A stretch of DNA of 64,000 bases. Source: Sipunculus nudus (taxonomy: Eukaryota; Annelida; Sipuncula; Golfingiida; Sipunculidae). The DNA is taken from assembly GCA_026874595.1 (NCBI GenBank), contig JAPPUL010000068.1:695001-759000 (forward strand), read 5' to 3'. This document shows positions 1-8,794 of this stretch, in pieces; positions within the stretch are counted from its first letter, which is position 1, and each line of letters opens with the position of its first letter. A model generated the notes under the pieces. That model searched no databases and was not told the DNA's origin. It saw only the letters and a list, made by a program, of their open reading frames with translations. The position numbers and the translations under genes were made by a program.

Positions 1-1119
1 AATTTTTTTTTTTTAAAAGTTAGTGAGGGAGCAGTAACTATTGGTGATAAAAAAAACATTCTATAGAGGTTATTGTTAAAGACAGTCAATCAAACCCTAA
101 TCGTGCTTCTGAAGTAGCTGAAGAACTAATTGTTTCTGATGAAGCTGATTTAATTTTGGTATCAGAGGCTCCAGAAACAACAAACCCAGTTGCAACAGTA
201 TGTGAATTAGAAAAGATTCCTTGTTTATCAACAGTTGCACCTTGGCAGCCTTATGTTATAGGCAGACAGAAAAATCCCACAGATCCAAAAACTTGGAAAG
301 GGTTTAAGTATACTTATCATTTTTTTTGGGGCTTAGAAGATATTATTATGGTCTATACTAATATGTGGGGCCAGTTAGATACGAATAAATCTGTTGATGG
401 CTTACTAATGACGGTGACGGGAATGCCTGGGGAGATAAGGTAGTTGGTTTTCCGCCTGTATTAAAAAAGCAAGATTATAAACTTACGATACTGGTGGCTA
501 TCAAAATTTAACTAATGGTCAGCACAAATAACAGCATTTAAGAAAAACGATGTAGAGATTGTAACGGGTGTACCAATTCCCCCTGATTTCACAACATTCT
601 GGATCCAAGCCCTGCAAAAAGGCTATAAGCCAAAATGTGCATCAATAGGCAAGGCATTATTATTTCCTCAATCAGTTGAGGCATTGGGAACAACAAGTAA
701 TAATCTGTCATCAGAAGTATGGTGGTCTGCGAATCATCCGTTCAAATCAAGTTTAAATGAGTTATCGTCAAGACAAGTCAATTTATATCAAGAGGCTACA
801 GGCAAACAATGGACGCAGCCAATTGGTTTTGCGCATGCATTATTTGAGATAGCAATTGATGTATTAAAACGTTCTGCAGATATTAAAGATCCTAAAACTA
901 ATGTTGAAGCTTTAGCTAGTACTAACCTAAACACCATTGTGGGCCCAATTAATTTCTCAGGCAAAGGCTTGCCTGCATTTGCTAAAAACATTTGTAAAAC
1001 CCCATTAGTTGGAAGACAATGGAGACTTACTGGTCGGCAATAAATATGATTTACTGATTACTGATAATAAGACTTACCGTAACAATCCAGTTGCATCTGA
1101 TATGCAAGCCATCGGCTAA
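1..1119 (+). pseudogene. Broken ABC-transporter substrate-binding protein (branched-chain amino acid/aromatic type)
   Basis: Remnant of a periplasmic binding protein of the LivK/Peripla_BP_6 family; the 5' end lies outside the window. Readable pieces sit in different frames. One near 100-440 includes SNPNRASEVAEELI and TNPVATVCELEKIPCLS. Another near 590-1040 includes PPDFTTFWIQALQKGYKPK and FAHALFEIAIDVLKR. The original frame then resumes and stops at 1117-1119. At least three frame changes separate them, so no full-length product is possible. It heads a cluster with broken ATPase and permease genes, which supports a LivK-like role. Family assignment is by recognition of these conserved stretches; the ligand is unknown, although the downstream genes hint at an aromatic acid or its catabolite. 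Confidence 0.8.
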
Positions 1120-1123
1120 AGAT

Positions 1124-1742
1124 ATGTTAGAACTTTGCAGTGTGAATAAGTCATTTGGCATATCTGCGTGGCAGATTCTTTTGACTTATTCATACCGAGC
1201 GGACAATCGCTTGGGATTATAGGGCCAAATGGTGCTGGCAACTCTTATGAATAGTATAACAGGACTTGTAAAACGAAAAACAGGCAGTATTGTCTTTAAA
1301 GGTAAAGAGATAATAACGACAAGTCCCGCACAAATAGTAAGCAAAGGGATTACTATTGTTCGGGAAGGAAGGAAATTATTTACTTCGTTTAAGTGTAGAA
1401 GAAAACTTACTTATAGGACAATATCTTAAAAAGGTTGGTTACTGGGACTTACCTCATTTGTATACCTTATTTCCCATCCTTAAAGAAAAAAAAGACATGC
1501 CAATATCGTCACTATCTGGTGGACAACAAATGACAAATAGGCAAAGCTCTTATGTCCAACCCAAAACTATATATTATGTGATGAGTTATCGCTTGGCTCA
1601 GCTCCTATAATCATTAAAGATATATAAAGCATTACAAATAATACTTAAAGAAGGGACATCAATAGTGATTGCAGAACAAGATATAACAGCTTTAGAAGAT
1701 ATTAAGAATGCTTATTTTGGTATTACAGAGGGGGGGAATTGA
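1124..1742 (+). pseudogene. Broken LivF-type ABC transporter ATPase
   Basis: Begins at an ATG four bases after the upstream stop (MLELCSVNKSFG). The Walker A region is readable as GIIGPNGAGNS, where the usual Lys-Thr/Ser is damaged to Asn-Ser. REGRKLF and LSVEENLLIGQY follow in another frame, as is typical of LivF rather than LivG. The signature SLSGGQQ is followed by a frameshift, then a degraded DELSLGLAP Walker B/D-loop region and IVIAEQD (H-loop region). At least four indels interrupt it. No LivG partner is visible, so the operon has either lost that ATPase or never had it here. The ending TTGA overlaps a possible start of the next broken gene. Confidence 0.8.
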
Positions 1743-2500
1743 CTATTATAGATGCTCTTTTACAGGGTATATTGCAAGGAAGCTTATACGCCCTATACGC
1801 AACAGGGTTCTCGTTAATGTTTGATATAATGCGTTTAGTAATTGCACATGAAGATCTAATAATATTATGAGCCTTTGTGTTATTATTCACTTCACAAGAG
1901 CTAGGCTTAGCAATCCGGCCATAGTTATAAGTATTTTATTGTTAGGTTTATTTGGCTATGCATTACAAAGAACGTTACTAAATAAGGTATTAGGATGAGA
2001 CATACTGCCTTCTTGCTTACCTTTGGCTTATCGATTATTATTCAGAACGTATTGTTACTGTTATTATCAGCAGATAGCCAACGCTTAATTATTAGTAGTT
2101 TAGAAGTTGCCTCAATTAAATTAGGGAGTATAAAACTTGGTATTATAGCAATACTTGCTTTTGTTAGTACAATATTAGTTATTATAACACTTAATTATAT
2201 ATTTTATAATACCGGTCTTGGTCGCACATTAAGAGCAGTCTCCGATGACCTTACTACAGCTTTGTTAATGGGTATAAACAGTCATCTTTTTGCAATTATG
2301 GTTATTGCTATTGTAGTAAGTGCTATAGCTGCTTTTTTCTTGGGGGTAAAAGCAAATTTTGATTCTTCAATTGGCCCGGCACGATTACTATATGCTTTTG
2401 AGAGTGTTATAATTGGTGGTCTTGGGAGTTTATGGGGGACACTAATTGGTGGCATTATTATTGAGACAGCTCAAACTCTTAGTTTTGTTACCGTTTTTAT
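1739..2500 (+). pseudogene. Broken LivH-type ABC permease
   Basis: Inner-membrane permease remnant. The N-terminus reads LLQGILQGSLYALYATGFSL, as in LivH. An in-frame TGA at about 1867 and a frameshift follow before the long readable stretch from 1995 (FGLSIIIQNVLLLL; LGRTLRAVSDD; ESVIIGGLGSLWGTLIGG). RAVSDD followed by GGLGSLWG is the conserved cytoplasmic loop and C-terminal region of LivH. The last helix is missing. The frame runs directly into LivM-like sequence, pointing to a deletion that joined the two permease genes near 2500. Confidence 0.75.
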
Positions 2501-3348
2501 AAATAGAGCGTTTTTGCAGGATATGTTTTTCCTACTTACTATGCTTAGCTTATCGCAATACTGGAATTTATTAGCAGGCTATGCGGTTCTGGTATTGGGC
2601 AACAGGCATTTGTAGGTTTTGGAGCTTTGCTGATTGCAATTCCTTCAGCCCACATTATCTTTAGGTTGCGTGGCGCTTATTTTGCAATAGCAACTTGGGA
2701 ATTAGCAGAGGTTATGCGATTAATATTTGCACAATTTAAATCTTTAGGAGGAGGCACGGGAAGTTCTTTGTCAAAATCAATTATTAATGACACTTTTGGT
2801 ATTAATTTAGCAATGGAGTTATTTTTTTTAAAAAAAAGGATTTGCAAAAGACGCGGTATTTTATTGGCTTGCGTTAATTGTATCTATTGGCACTATATTG
2901 GTTATTTGGAAGCTATTAAAGTCAAAATATGGACTTGGCCTAAAAGCGATTGATAATGAAGAGACAGCCTCATCTATTGACATTAAAAGCAATATAATAA
3001 AACGCAATGTATATTTACTAACAGCCTTTGGCACATTACCGGTGCACTTATCTACTTACAAAAAGGCAGATTATCTCCAGATGCAGTATTCTCGGTACAA
3101 GATTGGACTACTTATGTAATATTTATTGTAGTTATTGGTGGTATAGGTAGATTAGAAGGTCCTATTACAGGAGTTATTTATTTTTTATATTAGAGCAATC
3201 ATTTGCAGATTATGGAGTGATTTATCTTATTATGTTAGGAATTATTGCTTTAGTTATTATGCTTTTTGCACCTAAAGGGCTTTGGAATATAGTCAGTTTC
3301 TACAATAAGTTTTCTTTATTTGACGAGGGAAGATATTTTAAAAAATAA
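2500..3348 (+). pseudogene. Broken LivM-type ABC permease
   Basis: LivM remnant. SLSQYWNLLAGYAVL then a frameshift, QQAFVGFGA, RLRGAYFAIATWELAEVMRL and, in a third frame, KSKYGLGLKAIDNEETAS. Later come DWTTYVIFIVVIGGIGRLEG and MLFAPKGLW, with the natural end at 3346-3348. The order of these motifs (NLLAGY, RG.YFA, GL..AI..NE.AA, GG.G...GP..G, .P.GLW) is that of the family, so only small indels have broken it. Frame changes lie near 2610, 2830 (long T/A run), 3040 and 3180. Confidence 0.75.
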
Positions 3349-3837
3349 TAAGAAGAGGGAAGGGACTTTGTCTATAGATGCTTATCATGAAAAAAGCTCA
3401 ATCTCTTTTAGAACATTATTCTTATTGGAAAAAGGTAAATGCCTAAAAACCAAATTGGAACTACTGGCAGTTAAGATCTAATGCTCCCAAAAACAGGACG
3501 CATTTAGGCGATATAAGGCAAATAGAAAACCTTAGTGCTAAAGAGTTTGTATTTGGAAAAGGTAAATCTGCTTTTTCTATGTTTGTAATACGACAGAATG
3601 AAAATGTATACGGCTATCTTAATCTTTGTCCACACTTTAGCTTGCCGCTTAATTTTCATAAAGAAAGTTTTTTTAAATGAGGATTTGAGTCGTATTAGCT
3701 GTACTATGCATTTTGCTGAATTTAATATTGAAGATGGCTATTGTGTAGCAGGAGCTGCAGATAAATGTTTTTCAGATCCAATACCTGTAGTCAATGAGGC
3801 TGGAGAACTGTTCATTGCCCCACATATAAATACATAA
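3349..3837 (+). pseudogene. Broken Rieske [2Fe-2S] protein
   Basis: Rieske ligand pattern is still readable: Cys-Pro-His in YLNLCPHFSLPLN and Cys-Thr-Met-His in ISCTMHFAEFNIEDG, followed by an intact C-terminus to 3837. The two halves are in different frames, separated by a run of seven T at 3668-3674. One T fewer would restore continuity, a typical homopolymer indel. The N-terminal part (3350-3590) has stops in all frames. Rieske ferredoxins of this size serve ring-hydroxylating dioxygenases or standalone electron transfer; which it was cannot be told. Confidence 0.7.
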
Positions 3838-3848
3838 AGGAGAAGTAG

Positions 3849-4412
3849 ATGGCTTTATTTCAAGACTTATCTAGCGCTGTATCAAAACATATGCAAGACA
3901 ATATTAGCGTTGCATTTGAGGGATTTACGCATTTAATTCCTTTTGCAGCTGCCCATGAAGTCATTCGACAGCAATATAAAGAACTTACTCTAATTAGAAT
4001 GACGCCAGATGTAATATACGATCAACTAATTGGTGCAGGTTGTGCCAAAAAAGTAATATTCTCATATGCAGGCAATCCAGGGGTTGGGTTATTGAGGAGA
4101 TTACGAGACGCTGTTAAATGAGTGGCCAAATAAGATTGCGATCTTTGAACACTCACATTCAGCAATGGCCCATGCTTACGAAGCAGGCGCATCCAAAATA
4201 CCATTTGCAGTACTAAAAAGCTACCATGGCACCGATTTGCCAAAGATTAATCCTGATATTAAATCAATCACTTGCCCATTTACTGGAGAGGTATTAACAG
4301 CAGTTCCTGCAGTGAATCCTGATGTTAGCTTTATTCATGCTCAAAAATCAGATAAGAAAGTGTACTTATTGAAGGCATTGTAGGCATTCAAAAAGAAGCG
4401 GTATTAGCTGCT
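3849..4412 (+). pseudogene. Broken CoA-transferase subunit A
   Basis: Subunit A of a heterodimeric class I CoA-transferase (glutaconate/3-oxoadipate type). It starts at an ATG after a good ribosome site (aaaggagaagtag). Readable blocks are FEGFTHLIPFAAAHEVIRQ, DQLIGAGCAKKVIFSYAGN, then, after a stop near 4118, AHAYEAGASKIPFAVL and ITCPFTGEVLTAVPAVNPD. It ends early at GIQKEAVLAA; the C-terminal third of the subunit is missing and the sequence passes into the middle of subunit B, so a deletion removed the junction of the two genes. Confidence 0.8.
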
Positions 4413-4957
4413 TAATTCGCTTACGAGTGTATCCGTACCAGAAATGTTTAGATATTGGTTACAAGGCGGCCATATTAGTATTGGTTTTTTAGGAGCGGCA
4501 CAATCAGATAAATTTGGTAATATAAATACTACAGTTATTGGTGATTACGATAACCCTAAAGTGAGACTGCCAGGTGGTGGTGGTGCGCCCGAAATTGCAA
4601 CTCATGTAAAACAAGTATATATCACGATAAAACAATCTTTAAGAGCAATGGTAGAGCACATTGATTTTTTTACAAGTTTTGGACATGGTGCTGGAGGAAA
4701 CAGTCGTGAACAAATGGTTAAAACCCTAGGACCAACGCTTCTTATAACTGACTTAGCGGGAAAGCAGAACCCATTACTAAAGAATTTGTTGTCAGTGAAA
4801 TATATCCAGGGGTAACTCATGAGGAGATACAAACTTGCGCCTGGCAAGTGAAGTACTCTGATAAAGCTATAGAAACTCCCCCACCCCCCCTACAAAAGAA
4901 GAGCTGACAATATTAAGAGATTTACATAAAATAACTAAAAAAGCACAAAGAGAATAA
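4413..4957 (+). pseudogene. Broken CoA-transferase subunit B
   Basis: Lacks its first ~80 residues. Readable from SVSVPEMFRYWLQGG through GFLGAAQSDKFGNINTT and VRLPGGGGAPEIA. A frameshift follows near 4765 (LITDLAG to the frame reading FVVSEIYPGVTHEEIQ), and another in a C-rich run near 4880-4890. The last frame, KEELTILRDLHKITKKAQ, gives the natural end at 4955-4957. The LPGGGGAPEIA block and the end pattern are typical of subunit B of 3-oxoadipate/glutaconate-like CoA-transferases. With subunit A and the thiolase it would have formed the last two steps of a beta-ketoadipate-like route. Confidence 0.8.
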
Positions 4958-4962
4958 GTTAT

Positions 4963-6140
4963 ATGCAACAAGTATTTATATGTGATGGGATAAGAACAGC
5001 TATTGGCGGCTATGGCGCTTCTCTTTCTAGCATTAGAACAGATGATTTGGCATCAATACCAATAAAAGCATTACTTAAAAGGAACAAAAATATAGATATT
5101 AGTTTTATTGATGAGGTAGTATTAGGAGGTAGTATTAGGTTGTGCCAAAAAAGCAGGAGAGGATAATAGAAATGTAGCTAGGATGTTGGCACTTTTAGCA
5201 CATCTTCCTTTCGATATTCAAGCACTTACGATTAATAGATTATGCTCCTCAGGCCTTGATGCAATTAATGTTGGCGCTAATAGTATTAAACTTGCTTTTG
5301 ACAGCTTATAATTGCTGTCAAAAGCAACCAAAGCATTTGCCCGCACTGTTGAAATTTATGATACCACTATTGGATGGAGGTTTATAAATAAAGAGCTTAA
5401 TGCGTTATACGGGACAGACTCTATTCTTGAAACTGCAGAAAATGTGGCAGAAAGATTTAATATTGCAAGAGAAAATCAAGATATATATGCCTACAATTCA
5501 CAACAAAAGACAGCTAAAGCAATAAAGAATGGTAGGCTTGAAAAAGAAATTACACCAGTTACAATTACTTCTAAAAAAGAAACAATAACCATTACAACTG
5601 ATGAACATCCAAGAGCAAATATTTTGTTAGAAAAGCTTGCAAGCTTACCAACTCCATTTCGAGAAGGCGGGAGTGTTGCTGCAGGCAACTCTTCCGGAGT
5701 AAATGATGGAGCGGCAGCGTCATTTCTTGCTTCTGAACAAGCTATTACTAAGCATAACCTAACTCCTTGCACAGGAATTGTTAGTTTTGCCTCTGCTGGT
5801 GTTGAGCCAGCGATTATGGGTGTGGGTCCTGTTTCTGCGGCTAAAAAAGCACTGAAAAAAGCTAATTTGACTTTTGATGACATATCAGTAATTGAGCTAA
5901 ATGAAGCTTTTGCCTCACAAGTGCTTGCTTCTCAACGCCGATGGGGTTTAGATGATTCTGATGAGCGGGTTAATCAAAATGGAGGTGCAATTACACTTGG
6001 GCCCCCTCTTGGCATGTCTGACACCCGCTTGGTTATTAACAGCAACACATCAGTTACATGTAGTTAATGGCAGGTATGCTCTTTGTACTATGTGTGCAGG
6101 AGTTGGTCAAGGTGTAGCTCTAATTATTGAAAAACAATAA
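4963..6140 (+). pseudogene. Broken thiolase (beta-ketoadipyl-CoA/acetyl-CoA acyltransferase type)
   Basis: Thiolase with N-terminus VFICDGIRTAIGGYGASLSS and nucleophile region INRLCSSGLDAINVGA (active Cys near 5240). A frameshift lies at about 5140. Then comes a deletion at about 5306-5313 that removes the conserved GGVESMSR block, followed by a long intact stretch 5312-6010. The usual catalytic HPLG is changed to PPLG (GAITLGPPLGMSD, about 6001), and a final frameshift precedes LCTMCAGVGQG, which keeps the second active Cys. The sequence around IYDTTIGWRF resembles PcaF-type enzymes. Not functional in any frame. Confidence 0.85.
5294..5325. repeat. Perfect 12-bp inverted repeat in thiolase remnant
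   Basis: gcttttgacagc at 5294-5305 and its exact complement at 5314-5325, separated by ttataatt. It sits precisely where the thiolase loses about 20 conserved residues, so it marks a deletion joint rather than a functional terminator. Confidence 0.7.
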
Positions 6141-6271
6141 AATGTTCGTTTAGAATGATTTTATACTGATTGTGGATATGCTTTATTATAAAATATGCTT
6201 TTTGCTATCTTGATATAAGGTTTTACATTTCATGAGATTTTAATAGTATTATATTTTATATTTCTAGATTA

Positions 6272-6300
6272 TGGACGATGGCATATATTATGCCTATAAT
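6272..6300 (+). promoter_or_regulatory. Sigma-70 type promoter for tRNA-Ser/SRP RNA
   Basis: A perfect TATAAT at 6295-6300 lies 8 bases before the tRNA. A 4/6 match to the -35 box (tggacg, 6272-6277) sits 17 bp upstream. Predicted start is within a few bases of the tRNA 5' end, as expected for a stable RNA transcript. Confidence 0.6.
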
Positions 6301-6308
6301 ACGAGTCT

Positions 6309-6394
6309 GGAGAGATGACCGAGAGGCTTAAGGTGCACGCTTGGAAAGCGTGTGTAGCATTTTGCTACCGAGGGTTCGAATCCCTCTTTCTCCG
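6309..6394 (+). tRNA. tRNA-Ser (anticodon GGA)
   Basis: Full cloverleaf. The acceptor stem ggagaga pairs with the 3' tttctcc, with G as discriminator. The anticodon stem cacgc/gcgtg encloses loop ttGGAaa. The long variable arm (gtagcattttgctac) is typical of class II serine tRNA, and the T arm is gagggttcgaatccctc. The 3' CCA is not encoded. It reads UCU/UCC codons. It is followed after three bases by the SRP RNA and then dnaX, an order also known from Bacillus. Confidence 0.95.
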
Positions 6395-6397
6395 AAA

Positions 6398-6502
6398 GCC
6401 TCTGAAACTCTATAAGCTACTCTATTATGCCAACCCGCCAGGCCTTGATCGGAGCAACGGAGTATAGTTTGAGTGCGTTATAGTTGGGGCAGAGGCTTTT
6501 TT
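6398..6502 (+). ncRNA. ffs: Bacterial signal recognition particle RNA (4.5S-like, small)
   Basis: The closing stem gcctctg (6398-6404) pairs with cagaggc (6490-6496), followed by a T6 run that also serves as terminator. An inner helix ctataa/ttatag supports a long rod. The Ffh-binding domain is recognisable: CAGG on the 5' side and AGCA on the 3' side of a symmetric loop, flanked by ccg/cgg. The apical loop between cc and gg reads ttgatc instead of the usual GGAA tetraloop. Position between tRNA-Ser and dnaX matches scr/ffs in other bacteria. The RNA would bind Ffh and FtsY for co-translational membrane targeting. Confidence 0.8.
6490..6502 (+). terminator. Intrinsic terminator of the tRNA-Ser/SRP RNA unit
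   Basis: The 3' strand of the SRP closing helix (cagaggc) is immediately followed by six T. Together they form a hairpin plus U-run ending the stable RNA transcript before dnaX. Confidence 0.6.
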
Positions 6503-6555
6503 ATAAAAACTTTTTTACATGATTTTACATGAACCATACACCATAAAGTACTTTT

Positions 6556-8403
6556 ATGAGCAATTATAAATTATCTGCAAGAGCATATAGACCAAAAGAG
6601 TTATCCGAACTTATCGGACAGGAGCATATTAGCAAGGCATTAAGTAACAGCATTAAAGATAATCATATTGCACATGCTTATCTTTTCTCAGGACCACGTG
6701 GCACCGGCAAAACCTCTACTGCACGCATACTTGCAAAATCCTTAACCTGTGAAAAAGGAATTAGCGATAAGCCTTGTCATAAATGTTCTAATTGCATCGA
6801 GATTACAAAAAGTTCATCTTATGACATTATAGAAATAGATGGGGCCTCAAATAGGGGAATTGACCAAATACGTGAGATACGAGACAGTGTTAATTACAAA
6901 CCAACTAAAGCAAGATATAAAATATTTATAATAGACGAAGTGCATATGCTAACAGATCAAGCATTTAATTCCCTTTTGAAAACTCTTGAGGAACCGCCAC
7001 AACATGTTATATTCATTTTTGCAACTACAGAATTATATAAAGTAAAACTTACCATACGCTCAAGATGTATTCAGTACAATTTTAGGCAAATACCAAATGT
7101 AAAGATTAAAGACTACCTTAAAACTATTGCAAAAGAAAATAAGATTAAAGCAGATGAGCAGACTTTACTTATGATTGCTAAAGCAGGCTCAGGCTCAATG
7201 CGGGATAGCCTAAATCTATTTGACCAAGCAATTTCTTTTGGCAATGGCAAGATTACTAAAGAACTTTTAAATGAACTACTTGGACTTGTTGCAAGCACCG
7301 TCTACAATGACTTTATTAAAGGCCTTACTAAAAAAGATATCCTATCGCTAATAAATATAGGCAAATACCTTATTGAAAATGGGTTTAGTATATCTAACTT
7401 TGCTCAAGAACTTATATCCTATTTTAGAAATATACTAATCCTTAATGAAGAGATTAAGTCTTTAGCTGAAGGGTATATTCTTGACCTTGCTAAGGACGAG
7501 TTTGAGTTTTTGAAAAAATATAAAAGCGCCTTTCAAAAAAGTGAACTTGTATTTATAATAAATTTATTAAGCGAACTTATAGACAAATTAAAACGAGCGC
7601 TAAACGATAGATATGCTTATGAGTCATGTATATTCCGCTTGATCGAATATGATAATCATATAGATTACAAAAAGATGCTTGAACGACTTGAGGATATTGA
7701 AAAACGCCTTTTTTCGACAAAAGAGAATATAAATACTAAACAAATAAAGATTAAAGAGCACTATACAAAAAAAGAACAAGTGCAAGCTTCTAAAGAGGTT
7801 TCTAAAGAAATTAATAAGGAAGCTAATAAGAATAAAGTCAAAAATAAAACAGTTAAAGAAGATATCAAAGAAGATATTAAAGAAGATATTAAAGAAGATA
7901 TTAAACAAAAAGAATCTTCTGTAAAAGAGATTGGAAAAGATAGCAAAGAAGGAAAGGCAGAAAAAGAAGACAAGCCGGAAAGAGAAGCCAAGCCGGAAAA
8001 AGAAGAAAGAGAAGAAAGAGAAGCCAAGCCGGAAAAAGAAGAAAGAGAAGAAAATCCAAACGCTATTTTAAAGAGACTTGAAGATAACATCGCAGACAAG
8101 CATCCTTTTTTAGGAAGTTGTCTTGCCCGAGCAGAACTTGTTATTAGAGAATCTGCTAAGAAAAATTCAAAAGAGAATTCAAAAGAGATAGAAATCGTTT
8201 TATATGATGAGAGCTTATATGAGCGAGTAAATGACCAAAAAAACAAGAAGATTTTGGCAAATGCATATAAAATGCTTTATAATCAAACAGCTTATGTTAA
8301 AGCTAGCTTAGACAAAGAAGGAAAAGAGATTAAAAATACAAAAACCACAGAAAAAGGAATAGATAAAGTGCTTGATGTATTCAAGGGCAAAATCATAGAC
8401 TGA
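6556..8403 (+). CDS. dnaX: DNA polymerase III subunit tau (clamp loader)
   Basis: Clamp-loader ATPase of the replisome. Walker A GPRGTGKT at residues 46-53, a four-Cys zinc module (C65, C74, C77, C80), Walker B DEVH at 127-130 and the SRC sensor motif at 169-171. Domain III extends to about residue 370. A long Lys/Glu-rich linker (about 400-510) made of short tandem repeats follows, and then a C-terminal domain that in tau binds polymerase and helicase. At codons 404-406 (ACA AAA AAA, G next) there is a phased A7 slippery site. A -1 shift there would end after six more codons, giving a 412-residue gamma-like form. It leads the conserved dnaX-ybaB-recR cluster. Confidence 0.95.
   Translation: MSNYKLSARAYRPKELSELIGQEHISKALSNSIKDNHIAHAYLFSGPRGTGKTSTARILAKSLTCEKGISDKPCHKCSNCIEITKSSSYDIIEIDGASNRGIDQIREIRDSVNYKPTKARYKIFIIDEVHMLTDQAFNSLLKTLEEPPQHVIFIFATTELYKVKLTIRSRCIQYNFRQIPNVKIKDYLKTIAKENKIKADEQTLLMIAKAGSGSMRDSLNLFDQAISFGNGKITKELLNELLGLVASTVYNDFIKGLTKKDILSLINIGKYLIENGFSISNFAQELISYFRNILILNEEIKSLAEGYILDLAKDEFEFLKKYKSAFQKSELVFIINLLSELIDKLKRALNDRYAYESCIFRLIEYDNHIDYKKMLERLEDIEKRLFSTKENINTKQIKIKEHYTKKEQVQASKEVSKEINKEANKNKVKNKTVKEDIKEDIKEDIKEDIKQKESSVKEIGKDSKEGKAEKEDKPEREAKPEKEEREEREAKPEKEEREENPNAILKRLEDNIADKHPFLGSCLARAELVIRESAKKNSKENSKEIEIVLYDESLYERVNDQKNKKILANAYKMLYNQTAYVKASLDKEGKEIKNTKTTEKGIDKVLDVFKGKIID
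7855..8050 (+). repeat. In-frame tandem repeats in the dnaX linker
   Basis: Four copies of a 12-base unit (gatattaaagaa, encoding Asp-Ile-Lys-Glu) at about 7859-7907. A second block at 7970-8050 repeats Ala-Lys-Pro-Glu-Lys-Glu-Glu-type units. All copies keep the reading frame. Confidence 0.85.
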
Positions 8404-8478
8404 TATTATATTCTGCTATATTTTATATAAAAACAAAAAAAACAAAAGTTTAAGTAAAAATGTTAGAGGGAAAAGCTT

Positions 8479-8793
8479 ATGAACAACAATATGATGAAAC
8501 AGATAAAAGCTATGCAAGCTAAGATGGAAAGAGCGCAGGAGGATTTAAAAAGTAAGGAAGTTGAATCTAGTGCGGGAGGAGACATGGTTAAAGTGGTTAT
8601 GAATGGGCATCAGGAGCTAAAGAAACTAAGTATAAATCCAGAGGTAGTAAATAAGGAAGATGTTCAGATGCTTGAGGACCTTGTTAGTGCGGCGATAAAT
8701 GATGCTATAAAGAAGTCCAATGAGCTTGCAAGCACAGAAATGGGCAAAGTCACAGGCGGTTTAAACGTACCGGGCTTAGGTGGTTTGATGTAG
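8479..8793 (+). CDS. ybaB: Nucleoid-associated protein, YbaB/EbfC family
   Basis: A 104-residue protein of normal family length. The N-terminal helix (MMKQIKAMQAKMERAQEDL) is followed by the sheet with GGDMVKVVMNGHQELKKLSI and the C-terminal helix, ending in a Gly-rich tail (GGLNVPGLGGLM). YbaB dimers bind DNA and sit between dnaX and recR in many bacteria, as here. A clear ribosome site (agaggga) precedes the ATG. recR begins one base after its stop, so the two are co-translated. Confidence 0.93.
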   Translation: MNNNMMKQIKAMQAKMERAQEDLKSKEVESSAGGDMVKVVMNGHQELKKLSINPEVVNKEDVQMLEDLVSAAINDAIKKSNELASTEMGKVTGGLNVPGLGGLM

Positions 8794-8794
8794 T

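Noticed and set aside
6141-6308. Integrase attachment site at tRNA-Ser explaining the degraded operon
   Set aside because: The decayed genes lie 5' of the tRNA, whereas islands normally enter at the 3' end; no integrase and no repeated tRNA 3' segment seen.
7761-8246. 161-residue open frame antisense to dnaX, rich in Ser/Leu/Phe
   Set aside because: It is the reverse reading of the Lys/Glu repeat linker; no ribosome site and sequence explained by low complexity.
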